From the NCBI RefSeq assembly GCF_001870465.1, contig NZ_MDGK01000036.1:30084-94083 (forward strand): a DNA stretch of 64,000 nucleotides, written 5' to 3'. Made by a program: the position numbers and the translations under genes. Position 1 is the stretch's first letter; every line of letters begins with the position of its first letter. The notes beneath the pieces are model-generated. The model searched no databases and was not told where the DNA came from. It saw only the letters and a program-made list of their open reading frames with translations. The DNA comes from Pseudomonas extremorientalis. GTDB taxonomy: Bacteria; Pseudomonadota; Gammaproteobacteria; Pseudomonadales; Pseudomonadaceae. Positions 52,671 to 61,109 of the stretch are shown here, piece by piece.

Positions 52671-53897
52671 CTACCAGAGCTTGATGTCGTAGGTCAGGTA
52701 CAGGCGATTGTAGTCCCAACTGGTGAGCACATTTGAGCGGTACGCCGTGTTGCGAAATTCTGCCCCCAGGCCTTTGAATGTGCCGTCCTGGATCACGTAC
52801 TTGAGGCTGGTATCCAGCTCGTGCTCATCGGCCGGTTTGCCAGAATACTTGGCGTCGAATCCTTTGTAGTAGCGGATCATGAAACTCAAGCCCGGGATCG
52901 CCAGGGCGGAAAAGTCATAGTCGTAGCGCAGCATCCAGGTTTTCTCATCCTCCAGGATGAATTTGCTCACGCCCGGACTGGTAAAGGACGTGGTGGCCGC
53001 ACCATTCAAATACGGCAATGCGGCGTTACCGGACAATTGCTGATAGCCGCCTCCGAACGTATGCCCGCCGAGCCGATAACTCAAGGAGCCGCTGAACATG
53101 TCGGCGTCCGCAGCACCGTTATAGGCCGCCCCCGTTTCAAAACTGTTGTAATAACGCACGTCCGTCGTCAAGTGACCTGGCCCGACAGCCACTTTATGCA
53201 CAACCCCGAAAAAGTGCTGGCGATAGAAGTTTTCAAGTTCACCGTAGTAATAAGACAGGCTGATGGTCTTATTGAGTGCATACGTACCACCCACAAAGTA
53301 AAAATCACCATGCTTCGGACCTTTGTAACCGCTCGGTATCAGATCGACGTTATCGCTGGAGTTACGCAACTTTGATTGATCCAGTCGCCCACCTTGCACA
53401 AATAGATGTTCGATACCGGTGTATTCAAACTGCGTACCTTGGAACGTCTGTGGCAGTAAACGCCCATCGTTGTAACTGACCACCGGGTTCTTGGGCAACA
53501 ACGTGCCCGTCTTCACCACGACATCGGCAAAACGCAGCTTGCCGGTCACGCCTAGGCTGGAAAAATCACGGGCGGCGCGGCCATCATCATGCACTGGCAA
53601 CAGGCCTGTACCGGCGTGTGCAGGGCTGGAGTCAAGCCTCAGCCCCAGCAGGCCAAGGGTGTCAAGGCCAAACCCGACGGCCCCGGGCGTGAATCCGGAA
53701 CGCATCGTCAGCAACAACCCCTGTGCCCATTCGACACGGTCGTTGCCGCCGCTGCGGTTGTCATGATTGAAGGCGTAATTACGCAACGCAAGGTGGCCGG
53801 TGGAATCCCCGAGGAAACCTTCGGCGCGCACGCTTGATATACCAGGCACCATTAAGCTGGCGCACAAAAGCCCGCCGGTCGTTATAAACGCACGCAT
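52671..53897 (-). CDS. OprD-family outer-membrane porin
   Basis: A 408-residue substrate-specific porin. Signal peptide MRAFITTGGLLCASLMVPGISSVRA, then GFLGDSTGHLALRNYAFNHD, the standard OprD start. RDFSSLGVTGKLR, LLPQTFQGTQFEYTGIEHL and the final DYNRLYLTYDIKLW are also typical of the 18-strand barrel. OprD members admit amino acids, peptides or carboxylates. The divergent YfcC carrier and CocE hydrolase suggest the same substrate stream. Confidence 0.92.
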   Translation of the reverse strand: MRAFITTGGLLCASLMVPGISSVRAEGFLGDSTGHLALRNYAFNHDNRSGGNDRVEWAQGLLLTMRSGFTPGAVGFGLDTLGLLGLRLDSSPAHAGTGLLPVHDDGRAARDFSSLGVTGKLRFADVVVKTGTLLPKNPVVSYNDGRLLPQTFQGTQFEYTGIEHLFVQGGRLDQSKLRNSSDNVDLIPSGYKGPKHGDFYFVGGTYALNKTISLSYYYGELENFYRQHFFGVVHKVAVGPGHLTTDVRYYNSFETGAAYNGAADADMFSGSLSYRLGGHTFGGGYQQLSGNAALPYLNGAATTSFTSPGVSKFILEDEKTWMLRYDYDFSALAIPGLSFMIRYYKGFDAKYSGKPADEHELDTSLKYVIQDGTFKGLGAEFRNTAYRSNVLTSWDYNRLYLTYDIKLW

Positions 53898-54201
53898 AGT
53901 TAAGCCCTCAGCTGTGTTTTATTTTTTGTGGCAGAGAGTAAGAAAAGTAACTTGACCAAGTATTTCCTGGCCGATGTTCTTCGGTGTTAATGACCTGAAT
54001 GAGCAAACAACGCTATCGAATTAAAACAGGGGCGACAAGCTTATGACAAAAGCGCATCAGGCTATGACAGATAACCCGACAACACCTTGAAACGCATAGC
54101 CCAATACGCGTTCTTCATAACGTTGTGAGGTATTTATGATTGCCCTACTGTGCCGATGTAGCCGTTGGCTATCCCCATAAAAAAAAGATGAGAGCACCGC
54201 T
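53898..54201. promoter_or_regulatory. Divergent control region oprD / YfcC gene
   Basis: 304 AT-rich bases between two divergent starts. Near-repeats CTTATGACAAAA (54040) and GCTATGACAGAT (54060) are spaced about two helix turns apart and may be regulator sites. A small hairpin TAGCC-GTT-GGCTA (54159-54171) lies in the leader of the YfcC gene. No gene was seen. Confidence 0.4.
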
Positions 54202-55623
54202 ATGTCATCCACTGCGCCAACAGTCACCGACACCGCGCCACCCAAAAACACCCGCCAACTCAACCCGGCAATCATCTTGCTGAGCATTGTGTTCCTGGCC
54301 ATGGTGCTGACTTATGTGGTGCGCTCCGGCCAGTTTGAACGCCAAGACGTCCGCGTGATTCCCGGGACCTATCAGGTACTGGAAAAAGACACCTCGCTCA
54401 GCCAACTCTTCGCCCTGCCGCCGCGCTCGTCGAATAAAACCGTGGCACAACCGGTATCGCTGGCCGAGACCTTTCTGGCCATTCCCCTGGCCATCGAGAA
54501 ACGCGCCGGGCTGATTTTCATGGTGCTGTTCATCGGTGGCATGTTTGCCGTGCTGAACAAGACCGGCACCATCGATGCCGGCCTGGACCGGCTGCTCGGT
54601 GCCACCAAAGGCAACGTCTACATTCTGGTGCCAACCCTGATGCTCGCATTGTCGGCAGGCAGCACCTTCATGGGGCTGGCGAAGGAATACATCATGTTCG
54701 TGCCCGTGATGGTGGCCATGGCAAACCGCCTGGGCCTGCCCAACATCGTCGGCTTGGCAATCGTCGCGCTGGCGGTAAAGACTGGGTACATGGGCTCGAT
54801 TTCCAACCCCATCGCGCTGTCTGTCGCGCAACCCTTGGTCGGCCTGCCAGTGTTCAGCGGGCTGAGCATGCGCATCGTCGCGTACTTCATTTTTGTCACG
54901 CTGGCCGTGGGCTACATCTTGTTCTACATCCGCCGGAGCGGCTTCGATACCTCGGCCACATTTTCCCACTCGGGCAAAAAACTCTCCGTGCGGCACACTC
55001 TCAGCCTGATCACACTGGGGGTTGGGGTCGGCTTCCTGGTGTACGCCTCCAACACCTGGCACTGGAAGTCCCCCGAGCTGTCCTCGTATTACCTGGCGCT
55101 GACCATCGTCTTCGCCGCCATCGCAGGCATGAGCCCGAGCACCACGGCAAGCACCTTTGTCGAAGGCATGAACAAGATGCTCATGGCCGGCGTGCTGATC
55201 GCACTGGCCACGGCCGTGGAGTCGATCCTCGCCAGCGGCCAGGTGCTGGACACCATCGTGCACGGCCTGTCGCAGATCATTGGCCAGCACGGCCAACTGC
55301 CTGCGGCGTTCGGCATGTTCTTCGCGCAGATGAGCCTGGATGTGGTGATTCCGTCCACCAGCGGGCAGGCCGCCGTGACGATGCCGATCTTCGGTCCGCT
55401 GGGCCAACTGGCCGGCGTGAGCCCGCAGACCACGGTGTATGCCTTCCTGCTGGGCAACGGCTTGACCAACATGATCACGCCCACTTCCAGCGGCCTGCTG
55501 GTACTGCTTGCTGCGGCCAATGTGGGCTGGGTGCAGTGGGCTCGGTTTGTGCTGCCGCTGTTCCTGATCTGCACCGCGGTGGCGTTGCTCCTGCTCGCCT
55601 GCGCCGCCCTCACCGGCTATTGA
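54202..55623 (+). CDS. YfcC/DcuC-type (C4-dicarboxylate/amino acid) carrier
   Basis: A 473-residue inner-membrane protein with about twelve helices. The soluble N-terminal lead is followed by AIILLSIVFLAMVLTYVVRSGQFER, FIGGMFAVLNKTGTIDAGLDRLL and a C-terminal FFAQMSLDVVIPSTSGQAAVTMPIFGPLGQL, which is the family signature; GNGLTNMITPTSSGLLVLLAAANVGWVQW follows. Relatives carry dicarboxylates, arginine/ornithine or peptides. The next gene starts 23 bases later, so transport and hydrolysis are linked. Confidence 0.85.
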   Translation: MSSTAPTVTDTAPPKNTRQLNPAIILLSIVFLAMVLTYVVRSGQFERQDVRVIPGTYQVLEKDTSLSQLFALPPRSSNKTVAQPVSLAETFLAIPLAIEKRAGLIFMVLFIGGMFAVLNKTGTIDAGLDRLLGATKGNVYILVPTLMLALSAGSTFMGLAKEYIMFVPVMVAMANRLGLPNIVGLAIVALAVKTGYMGSISNPIALSVAQPLVGLPVFSGLSMRIVAYFIFVTLAVGYILFYIRRSGFDTSATFSHSGKKLSVRHTLSLITLGVGVGFLVYASNTWHWKSPELSSYYLALTIVFAAIAGMSPSTTASTFVEGMNKMLMAGVLIALATAVESILASGQVLDTIVHGLSQIIGQHGQLPAAFGMFFAQMSLDVVIPSTSGQAAVTMPIFGPLGQLAGVSPQTTVYAFLLGNGLTNMITPTSSGLLVLLAAANVGWVQWARFVLPLFLICTAVALLLLACAALTGY

Positions 55624-55646
55624 ATTCGACTGACCAAGGCTTTGTC

Positions 55647-57497
55647 ATGACCCTCCCTGCATTCGAAAACATGCACATCGTACGCAACCAGATGATCACC
55701 CTGCGCGATGGCGTGCGCCTGGCCACCGACATTTATCTACCGCTGGGCAGCGGGCCCTGGCCGGTTGTCATCGAGCGTACGCCCTACGACAAATCCGGCC
55801 CCTCACGCTCGGAAAAACGCCTGGACGGGCTGCACCTTACCCGCGAGCAAATGGCCGCAGCTTTTACCGAGCAGGGCTTTGTGGCGATCTTCCAGGATTG
55901 TCGCGGGCGTTACCGTTCCGAAGGCGTGTTCACCAAATACATCAATGAAGGCGAAGACGGCTACGACACCTTGCGCTGGATCGTCGAACAGCCCTGGTGC
56001 AATGGCCACATCGGCAGCATGGGCCTGTCCTATGCAGCGCACACGCAGATGGCGATGGCCTGCTGCAATGCGCCAGGTCTCAAGACCATGGTGCTGGACT
56101 CGGGGGGGTTCGCCAACGCCTACCAGTGCGGCATTCGCCAGGGCGGCGCGTTCGAACTCAAGCAAGCGACCTGGGCCTACAAGCAAGCCCAGCAAAGCGC
56201 CGCCGTGCAGGCCGACCCGCAGTTGCGAGAGGCGTTGGCCCAGGAAGATATTCTCGATTGGTTTGCACGCATGCCGTGGCGCCCAGGGCATTCGCCATTG
56301 CGCCATGTACCGGAGTACGAAAACTACCTGTTCGAGCAGTGGTCCCACGGGGACTTCGATCAGTACTGGAAGCAACTGGGTATCTATGCCGAAGGTTTCT
56401 ACGAGCAGATCCCGGACATCCCCGTGTTGTTCATGTCCAGTTGGTACGACGCCTATGTCAGTTGCACGCTGGACAACTTCACGGCGTTCACCGCACGCAA
56501 GCAGTCACCTCAACGCCTGATCATGGGCCCGTGGCTACACGGTGACCGCAACATCAGCTACAGCGGCAACGCCGAATTTGGCAACGCCGCGCCTTTCGAC
56601 GGCAACCTGGGCGAAGACTGGTTGAGTTGCCGAGTGGAATGGATGCAACGCTGGCTCAAACCGACCGACGCCGAACGGAGCGCCACTCATCAGGTCGATG
56701 TGTTCCTGATGGGCGGCGGCAGCGGCCGAAAAAATGCGCAGGGTCGGCTGGAGCATGGCGGGCGTTGGCTCAAGTCGCCGTGTTGGCCGCTCGCGGACAG
56801 CCAACAGCTGAACCTCTACCTGACACCACAAAAAGCCCTTTCGCCGCTCGCTCCTGTGGGGCCGCCCAGTTCATTGAGCTACTTCAGCGATCCCGCCCAC
56901 CCGGTACCGACCATTGGCGGCTCGCTGACATCGGGCGCTCCGGTGTTCGTGGGTGGCGCTTTCAACCAGATCGAAAGCCCGGACTTTTTCGGCACCCGGG
57001 GTGACCACTCGGCACTGTGCGACCGAGATGACGTAGTGAGCTTCGAAACCCAACCGCTTGAGCACGACTGGGTGGTCGCCGGCCCGGTGAAAGTCGAACT
57101 GTGGGTGCACAGCAGCGCGCCGGATACCGATTTCACCGCCAAGCTGGTGGACGTCTATCCGCCGAGCGACGATTACCCGCAGGGGTACGCCATGAATATC
57201 ACCGACGGGATTATCCGGTGTCGCTACCGCGACTCGTGGGAACACCCTGCTCCGCTCACGCCGGGAGAGCCCTTCAAGGTGGTGATCGAACCCTTCGCCA
57301 CCTGCAACCTGTTCAAGCGTGGCCACCGCCTGCGCCTGGATATCGCCAGCAGCAACTTTCCGCGCTTCGATGTAAACCCCAACAGTGGCGAGGCCGAAGG
57401 CATGGGCGAGCATCCGCAGGTGGCGCGCAATACCGTGCATATCGGCGCCGGGCATCCGAGCCGTTTGATACTCACGGTCGTGAACAGCGCGCTATAG
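55647..57497 (+). CDS. CocE/NonD-family serine hydrolase (X-Pro dipeptidyl-peptidase-like)
   Basis: A 616-residue cytosolic hydrolase with no signal peptide. Alpha/beta hydrolase core: RDGVRLATDIYLP, QDCRGRYRSEG, nucleophile in IGSMGLSYAAHTQM (GLSYAA, near residue 128), MSSWYDAYVSCTLDNF (Asp) and MGPWLHGD (His). A C-terminal jelly-roll domain (HDWVVAGPVKVELWVHSSAPDTDFTAKLVDVYP...RLDIASSNFPRFDVNPN) is complete. Members cleave cocaine-type esters, acyl amides or X-Pro peptides. The operon partner carrier suggests an imported ester or peptide. Confidence 0.9.
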   Translation: MTLPAFENMHIVRNQMITLRDGVRLATDIYLPLGSGPWPVVIERTPYDKSGPSRSEKRLDGLHLTREQMAAAFTEQGFVAIFQDCRGRYRSEGVFTKYINEGEDGYDTLRWIVEQPWCNGHIGSMGLSYAAHTQMAMACCNAPGLKTMVLDSGGFANAYQCGIRQGGAFELKQATWAYKQAQQSAAVQADPQLREALAQEDILDWFARMPWRPGHSPLRHVPEYENYLFEQWSHGDFDQYWKQLGIYAEGFYEQIPDIPVLFMSSWYDAYVSCTLDNFTAFTARKQSPQRLIMGPWLHGDRNISYSGNAEFGNAAPFDGNLGEDWLSCRVEWMQRWLKPTDAERSATHQVDVFLMGGGSGRKNAQGRLEHGGRWLKSPCWPLADSQQLNLYLTPQKALSPLAPVGPPSSLSYFSDPAHPVPTIGGSLTSGAPVFVGGAFNQIESPDFFGTRGDHSALCDRDDVVSFETQPLEHDWVVAGPVKVELWVHSSAPDTDFTAKLVDVYPPSDDYPQGYAMNITDGIIRCRYRDSWEHPAPLTPGEPFKVVIEPFATCNLFKRGHRLRLDIASSNFPRFDVNPNSGEAEGMGEHPQVARNTVHIGAGHPSRLILTVVNSAL

Positions 57498-57517
57498 GAG
57501 GCGGATCAAAACTCTGA

Positions 57518-57775
57518 TACATAGCGCAGCCGCAGAACCTGGTCCAGGCCTGGGGCAAGAACGCGAGCTACCACTTTGTGTTCACGCGGCAGAATCGCGG
57601 CAAGCTGGATGAGTTGAGTACGTTGGTTGCGCAGGGCCAACTGCGGGCGCATGTAGGGGCGGTCTATGCGCTGGCCGACATTGGACTTGCCCATGCCCGA
57701 TTGGAGAGTGCTCACAACGGTATCCAAGGAAAAATGGTGATCACCGTCCTGCCCACTCAGGAAGCAACGCCATGA
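57518..57775 (+). pseudogene. C-terminal fragment of a zinc-type alcohol dehydrogenase-like/quinone reductase
   Basis: An open frame without a proper start reads [20 protein letters not shown], then [20 protein letters not shown], and [26 protein letters not shown] before its stop. This is the end of the MDR family (the GQL...Y.L....AH...GKMVI pattern). The catalytic and NADPH domains are missing, so only about 80 of about 330 residues remain. The stop overlaps the start of the ABM gene (ATGA), a relic of an older operon. Confidence 0.75.
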
Positions 57776-58071
57776 TTTACGAGATCGCCGTGCTGCCGGT
57801 TCATAAAGAACACATCGACGCGTTCAGGCGGGCCTTTGCCGAGGTGGCGCCGTTGCTGAGCCGTGCCAAAGGCTACCTGGGCCACATGCTCGCGCAAGGG
57901 ATCGAGACGCCTGAGCGATTCAACCTGATTATGCGCTGGGCATCGCTGGAGGATCACACACCGGGGTTTGAAGCGAGTGAAGATCATCGGGTGTTTAGGT
58001 TGGGACTGGAAAAATACTTTTCGGAGGAGCCGCAGGTTTATCACATTGAGGGGGCAGCTTTTAGCGCCTAG
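57772..58071 (+). CDS. Antibiotic biosynthesis monooxygenase (ABM)-fold protein
   Basis: A 99-residue ferredoxin-like dimeric protein: [76 protein letters not shown] proteins oxidise small aromatic or quinone substrates without cofactor or act as stress enzymes. It was translationally coupled to a reductase gene that is now only a fragment, which fits the quinone link. It is the last gene before the tRNA-Asn fragment. Confidence 0.82.
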   Translation: MIYEIAVLPVHKEHIDAFRRAFAEVAPLLSRAKGYLGHMLAQGIETPERFNLIMRWASLEDHTPGFEASEDHRVFRLGLEKYFSEEPQVYHIEGAAFSA

Positions 58072-58128
58072 CGAAACCCAAGGCAAATAAAGCCTGCATC
58101 GCTGCTAGCTTCTTTTTATGTCGCTATC

Positions 58129-58183
58129 TGGCTCCACGACCTGGACTCGAACCAGGGACCGAATGATTAACAGTCACTTGCTA
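58129..58183 (-). repeat. 3-prime tRNA-Asn fragment, probable att site
   Basis: On the minus strand the sequence contains the anticodon arm (GACTGTTAATC), the T-arm (CTGGTTCGAGTCCAG) and the CCA end at 58129 of a tRNA-Asn. The 5-prime acceptor strand and D-arm are missing; the bases there do not pair with the 3-prime strand. Islands that enter tRNA genes leave such a copy at the far end, here with the island to the right and the core genome to the left. An intact tRNA-Asn is expected beyond 64 kb. Confidence 0.75.
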
Positions 58184-58327
58184 GCTGTTAGGCGCACTGG
58201 GGCCACGACGAAATGTGGCGCAGAAAATAGGTTAGCTGCATAGCGTGGGTCGCATGAGTGCGTCACGCTAGGAAAGTTAGTCGGGTTGGAGGGGCTTGTC
58301 AAAGCAGGACTTTTCAATGACCTGTAG

Positions 58328-58626
58328 GAAAAGGAGGCGCCCTCTGTCAGTTACCGAGTAACCTTCGGCATTAAGCTAGATACAGAAGGTTGGGCGAAAA
58401 TTGCTTTACTAATTGAGGGGCAGCTAAAGAGGGACAAGTTCTAGACTACGAATTGATCCAAGCAGTTTCAAATTCTTTCGGGCCGAAAACAACACTTGGT
58501 CAACCAATCACGTACCGCGTAACTTTATTATCGAAGATAATAGATAGACAGAATTCCCCAACGACAACTTTTCCTCTCCCATACAACGGTACAAGACCCC
58601 AAAAACAAACAAGAAACAGCCTTTAA
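58328..58626 (+). pseudogene. Traces of decayed coding sequence
   Basis: Two adjoining open frames on the plus strand read coding-like but have no starts: EKEAPSVSYRVTFGIKLDTE ending at 58444, then in another frame DYELIQAVSNSFGPKTTLGQ ending at 58626. VSYRVTFG and ITYRVTLL are similar phrases, so a small duplicated or frameshifted gene is possible. No family recognised. The rest of the 58072-58728 gap holds only the tRNA-Asn fragment. Confidence 0.25.
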
Positions 58627-58728
58627 CACTTACAAAGCCTAACCACTAACACCAAGAAATCAGGCCTTTTATACATGCTTAAATCACGTGAACACACCCT
58701 ACCTTCAACAACTTACCACCTCACAAAC

Positions 58729-59133
58729 TCAAACCTCTACTGATTTTGCAACTACATATAACGCAACACCTACAGAATGCAGAAATAGCCTGTAATGCTT
58801 GTCACCACTTGAAAGCTCTTTGCCCTGCTGCATGGCTATAATATCTGAATATCCATATTCAACAAGAGATCCAAGCATTGAAATATCACCATCATCCTTA
58901 CAACTAAAAAAACTATAACCGGGAAATGGCTGCTTTAAAAAATATGAAACCTTTAAGAAACGAATACTCTTTTTAATCTCTCCAGCACTTGAATTCTCAT
59001 CATCATAATAAACATCCAATTCAAGAGTTGTTCCCGAATAAAAAATCTCAAATCTATTTTCACCGCCACCAGGCAACAACTGATCGAGATCAAGCAGTTG
59101 CCTAGGATTTGACAATTTAATTTTTTCAATCAT
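58729..59133 (-). CDS. Orphan immunity protein, 134 aa
   Basis: An acidic soluble protein (MIEKIKLSNPRQLLDLDQLL, ELDVYYDDENSSAGEIKKS) with no recognised family, AT-rich. Its ATG overlaps the stop of the toxin-tip gene by 4 bases. Size, acidity, composition and this coupling are those of an immunity gene in a CDI or Rhs orphan module. It would neutralise the toxin tip encoded just upstream. Confidence 0.65.
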   Translation of the reverse strand: MIEKIKLSNPRQLLDLDQLLPGGGENRFEIFYSGTTLELDVYYDDENSSAGEIKKSIRFLKVSYFLKQPFPGYSFFSCKDDGDISMLGSLVEYGYSDIIAMQQGKELSSGDKHYRLFLHSVGVALYVVAKSVEV

Positions 59134-59378
59134 TTTCTAGCCTTATCTACAGAGCCGCCGTAGTTGTTATTAAGCTGTTGCCTTACCAAATCATCAAAGG
59201 TCAAGTTATCATATGCCTTTATTCCTGTCTTATTGGTTCCATACCATGGATTTTTAGGAACGCCTGCCTCTATCAAAGCAGTTGAACTCCTAGTGTTTGC
59301 GATAACTTTCTTCCCGTCAATCATTACGTAATCTGATGGAACTTGGCTTGGTCGGGATCCCTCAGGGTCAGACACCAT
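59130..59378 (-). CDS. Orphan CdiA/Rhs toxin tip, 82 aa
   Basis: A detached C-terminal toxin segment: SDYVMIDGKKVIANTRSSTA and LIEAGVPKNPWYGTNKTGIK, then LTFDDLVRQQLNNNYGGS. The NTRSS...L..AGVP..W phrase is one I associate with Rhs-type toxin tips. The first codons (MVSDPEGS) are the translation of the repeat motif at 59362-59385, so the start is supplied by the junction motif and the real N-terminal carrier is missing. It probably serves as a recombination donor. It is coupled to the immunity gene after it. Confidence 0.55.
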   Translation of the reverse strand: MVSDPEGSRPSQVPSDYVMIDGKKVIANTRSSTALIEAGVPKNPWYGTNKTGIKAYDNLTFDDLVRQQLNNNYGGSVDKARK

Positions 59379-59522
59379 TTACCCCATCAACCCGCCATTC
59401 AGCGCAAGGCGATTGTCGGCCCGAATTAGATACAGCATCATCACTCGATTCGTTTCGTCACCTACCTCAAACTCAATAAATCCGCCCCGTTTAGGATCCC
59501 CTTTATCAATTTTACTTACCAC
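59379..59522 (-). CDS. 47-aa fragment, possible immunity remnant
   Basis: Opens with GTG overlapping the TPR gene stop by 7 bases and reads VSKIDKGDPKRGGFIEFEVG, then DETNRVMMLYLIRADNRLALNGGLMG. The stop TAA is directly followed by the ATG of the orphan toxin tip. It could be a small complete protein or the last part of a lost immunity protein. No family recognised. Confidence 0.4.
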   Translation of the reverse strand: MVSKIDKGDPKRGGFIEFEVGDETNRVMMLYLIRADNRLALNGGLMG

Positions 59523-60097
59523 GCAGCGTGACGGTTCGAGGGTGTCGACGTTCCGGAATGCTTAACTTTTTCAGTTTCCGCGTTGACCCCTAAATACTTA
59601 TCAGCATATTTTTCCGGAGTGCGCTTGTGAAGCTCCCCCAAAATCGACACCAGACTTTCATGAATAGCCAAGTCTGTAGGCTTTATTTTCATAGCATCCT
59701 CATAACACTGCAAGGCGCCTTCAAGATCTCCCACCTTAACCAACATCGCACCTAGTTCAAGATACGTATCGACAAATGAAGGTTCGGCTTCAATGGCGGC
59801 CTGATAATACTTGAATGCGTCGACAACATTTGACGCACGCTCATTCGATACGCCTGCAAGGAAAAGATATCGAGCTATGACTTGATCAGGGGCCAACTGG
59901 GTAGCGACTTCATAATGCTTAATAGCCTGACCAAAGTCACGCTGATAGAAACATATATCACCTAAACATTCAGCACATGCAGAATCAGACAGTGAATGCG
60001 AGCAGGCCTTGAAATATTCTATTGCATTTTCGACAAGCCCGGTTGAGAGGTACCGAATCAGTTGTCTCTTAACATCATTAAAATCAGACTCGTTCAC
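59516..60097 (-). CDS. TPR-repeat protein, probable orphan immunity
   Basis: 193 residues of tetratricopeptide repeats: DSACAECLGDICFYQRDFGQAIKHYEVATQLAPDQ, ASNVVDAFKYYQAAIEAEPSFVDTYLELGAMLVKVGDLEGALQCYEDAMKIKPTD. It starts with GTG, with GGAGAG 6 bases away. It is AT-rich and lies just after two copies of the junction motif. Helical-repeat immunity proteins are known in CDI and Rhs systems, so immunity is the likeliest role. An unrelated scaffold function cannot be excluded. Confidence 0.65.
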   Translation of the reverse strand: MNESDFNDVKRQLIRYLSTGLVENAIEYFKACSHSLSDSACAECLGDICFYQRDFGQAIKHYEVATQLAPDQVIARYLFLAGVSNERASNVVDAFKYYQAAIEAEPSFVDTYLELGAMLVKVGDLEGALQCYEDAMKIKPTDLAIHESLVSILGELHKRTPEKYADKYLGVNAETEKVKHSGTSTPSNRHAAW

Positions 60098-60175
60098 AGC
60101 TACTCTCCAACTACTCTAACGGGACTGCTCAGGGTCAGCCGCCATTTACTGGGACTAATTGGGGTCAGACCCCAT

Positions 60176-60592
60176 TTACCCCTTATCCACAACATTCCAA
60201 ATAATTTGCTTTGGCGGGCCATCCACACCGTTTTTACATTCAGCTGCTCAACCACTTCAACAGCAGTCCATTTATTTCCATTACCAAAAAGATGCCCGCC
60301 AGTAATACCCCTGATCATTGAACCCGCTTTCTTTATAAAAACCATCATAATTGGCAGCATCTGCAATAGCCGTATCAATTTCTCTGAATGAAACCAAACT
60401 GCCAAACTGTGAATTTATAGCAGTGATGTCGCCTGCACTTGAGTCGACCTTGAAACCACCAAGACCTGTTCCACTTAGCAGGTTTGACGCTGAACTTAAG
60501 CCACTAGTAGCTAGATCATCTAACTTTCTGGCAGCGCCACCAGTTGCTTTGGACCCATTAATCCCCACCATAGTAACTGTAAAGATCCGCAT
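60176..60592 (-). pseudogene. Decayed CdiA-CT/toxin tip
   Basis: The minus strand reads GINGSKATGGAARKLDDLAT, then SGTGLGGFKVDSSAGDITAI and FREIDTAIADAANYDGFYKE, and stops at 60281-60283. The first part overlaps the end of the gene at 60558-60920. Further coding-like sequence in other frames (ITGGHLFGNGNKWTAVEVVE; NGVDGPPKQIIWNVVDKG ending at the motif stop 60176-60178) suggests one or two frameshifts. It is a relic of a toxin tip; the activity is not identifiable. Confidence 0.45.
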
Positions 60593-60920
60593 CAGGCCAA
60601 CGTTCGTCGTATGCGGTTAATGTACTTTGTAGGGCCTCACTACGAGGGTCCTCAGAAGGATTCATGTTTGAAATGACAAATTCTTTAATTTCGGGCCACT
60701 GAAGCTCACGCATGCAAAATGCCACAACTTCAAATGGAGACCCCCGAGACACTAAAATCAACTTAAATCTATTTATGAAATATTCTTTACAGCCAGGATG
60801 TTTTTTTACAAATTCCAAAATATTTATCAAGGACCTCTCATAGGTAATATCTAGCTCTTCACCAAAAGCGGCTATAGCTATATCACAAAGCTCATCAAAC
60901 TCTTTAATGACGTCATTCAT
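60558..60920 (-). CDS. Orphan immunity protein, 120 aa
   Basis: A small acidic protein: MNDVIKEFDELCDIAIAAFG, RSLINILEFVKKHPGCKEYFINRFKLILVSRG, MRELQWPEIKEFVISNMNPSEDPRSEALQSTLTAYDERWPDADLYSYYG. The ATG at 60920 has a G-rich ribosome site; a TTG at 60932 is less likely. The helical, acidic pattern with ...RWPDADLYSYYG at the end is common in small immunity proteins. It starts 8 bases inside the end of the toxin-tip remnant upstream, which is the classic coupling. Confidence 0.6.
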   Translation of the reverse strand: MNDVIKEFDELCDIAIAAFGEELDITYERSLINILEFVKKHPGCKEYFINRFKLILVSRGSPFEVVAFCMRELQWPEIKEFVISNMNPSEDPRSEALQSTLTAYDERWPDADLYSYYGGD

Positions 60921-61065
60921 TTCGCCCCCCAAACACCTTTTCTGGAATTGCCAGAATCTGGCACCCAGACTTTTCTATATATTCCTCTCCCATTTCAAAC
61001 CCTTTTTTAGAAAAAGCTTCTTCTGCTGCGGCTTGAGCAGCCCGACCAGAGGGGTCATAGTATGC
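60913..61065 (-). pseudogene. Toxin-tip remnant, 50 residues
   Basis: After a stop codon at 61066-61068 the minus strand reads AYYDPSGRAAQAAAEEAFSK, then EEYIEKSGCQILAIPEKVFG and stops at 60913-60915. It overlaps the start of the immunity gene at 60920 by 8 bases. There is no start codon and the upstream carrier is missing. It is the last piece of a third toxin module. Confidence 0.5.
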
Positions 61066-61109
61066 TTATGCATTATCAATACATTTAACTTTTCCGCTCA
61101 CAATTTTAC

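Larger units (their letters stand above)
59362..60182. repeat. Three copies of a GGGGTCAG...CCATTTACC junction motif
   Basis: The motif GGGTCAG-N4/5-CCATTTAC appears at 59362-59385, 60131-60150 and, in its clearest form with the palindrome GGGGTCAGACCCC, at 60161-60182. On the minus strand each supplies TAAATGG. At 59376-59381 this gives a stop codon for the preceding frame and a start codon for the following one. At 60173-60178 it again closes a frame. The motif marks the junctions of toxin/immunity modules. Confidence 0.6.

Noticed and set aside
57506..57727. Minus-strand frame ending LRLRYVSEF, like an outer-membrane protein C-terminus
   Set aside because: The plus-strand reading gives a clear reductase C-terminus over the same bases; the resemblance is limited to the last residues.
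58129..58205. Complete tRNA-Asn gene
   Set aside because: The 5-prime acceptor strand and D-arm cannot be formed from the adjoining bases, so it is treated as a 3-prime fragment.
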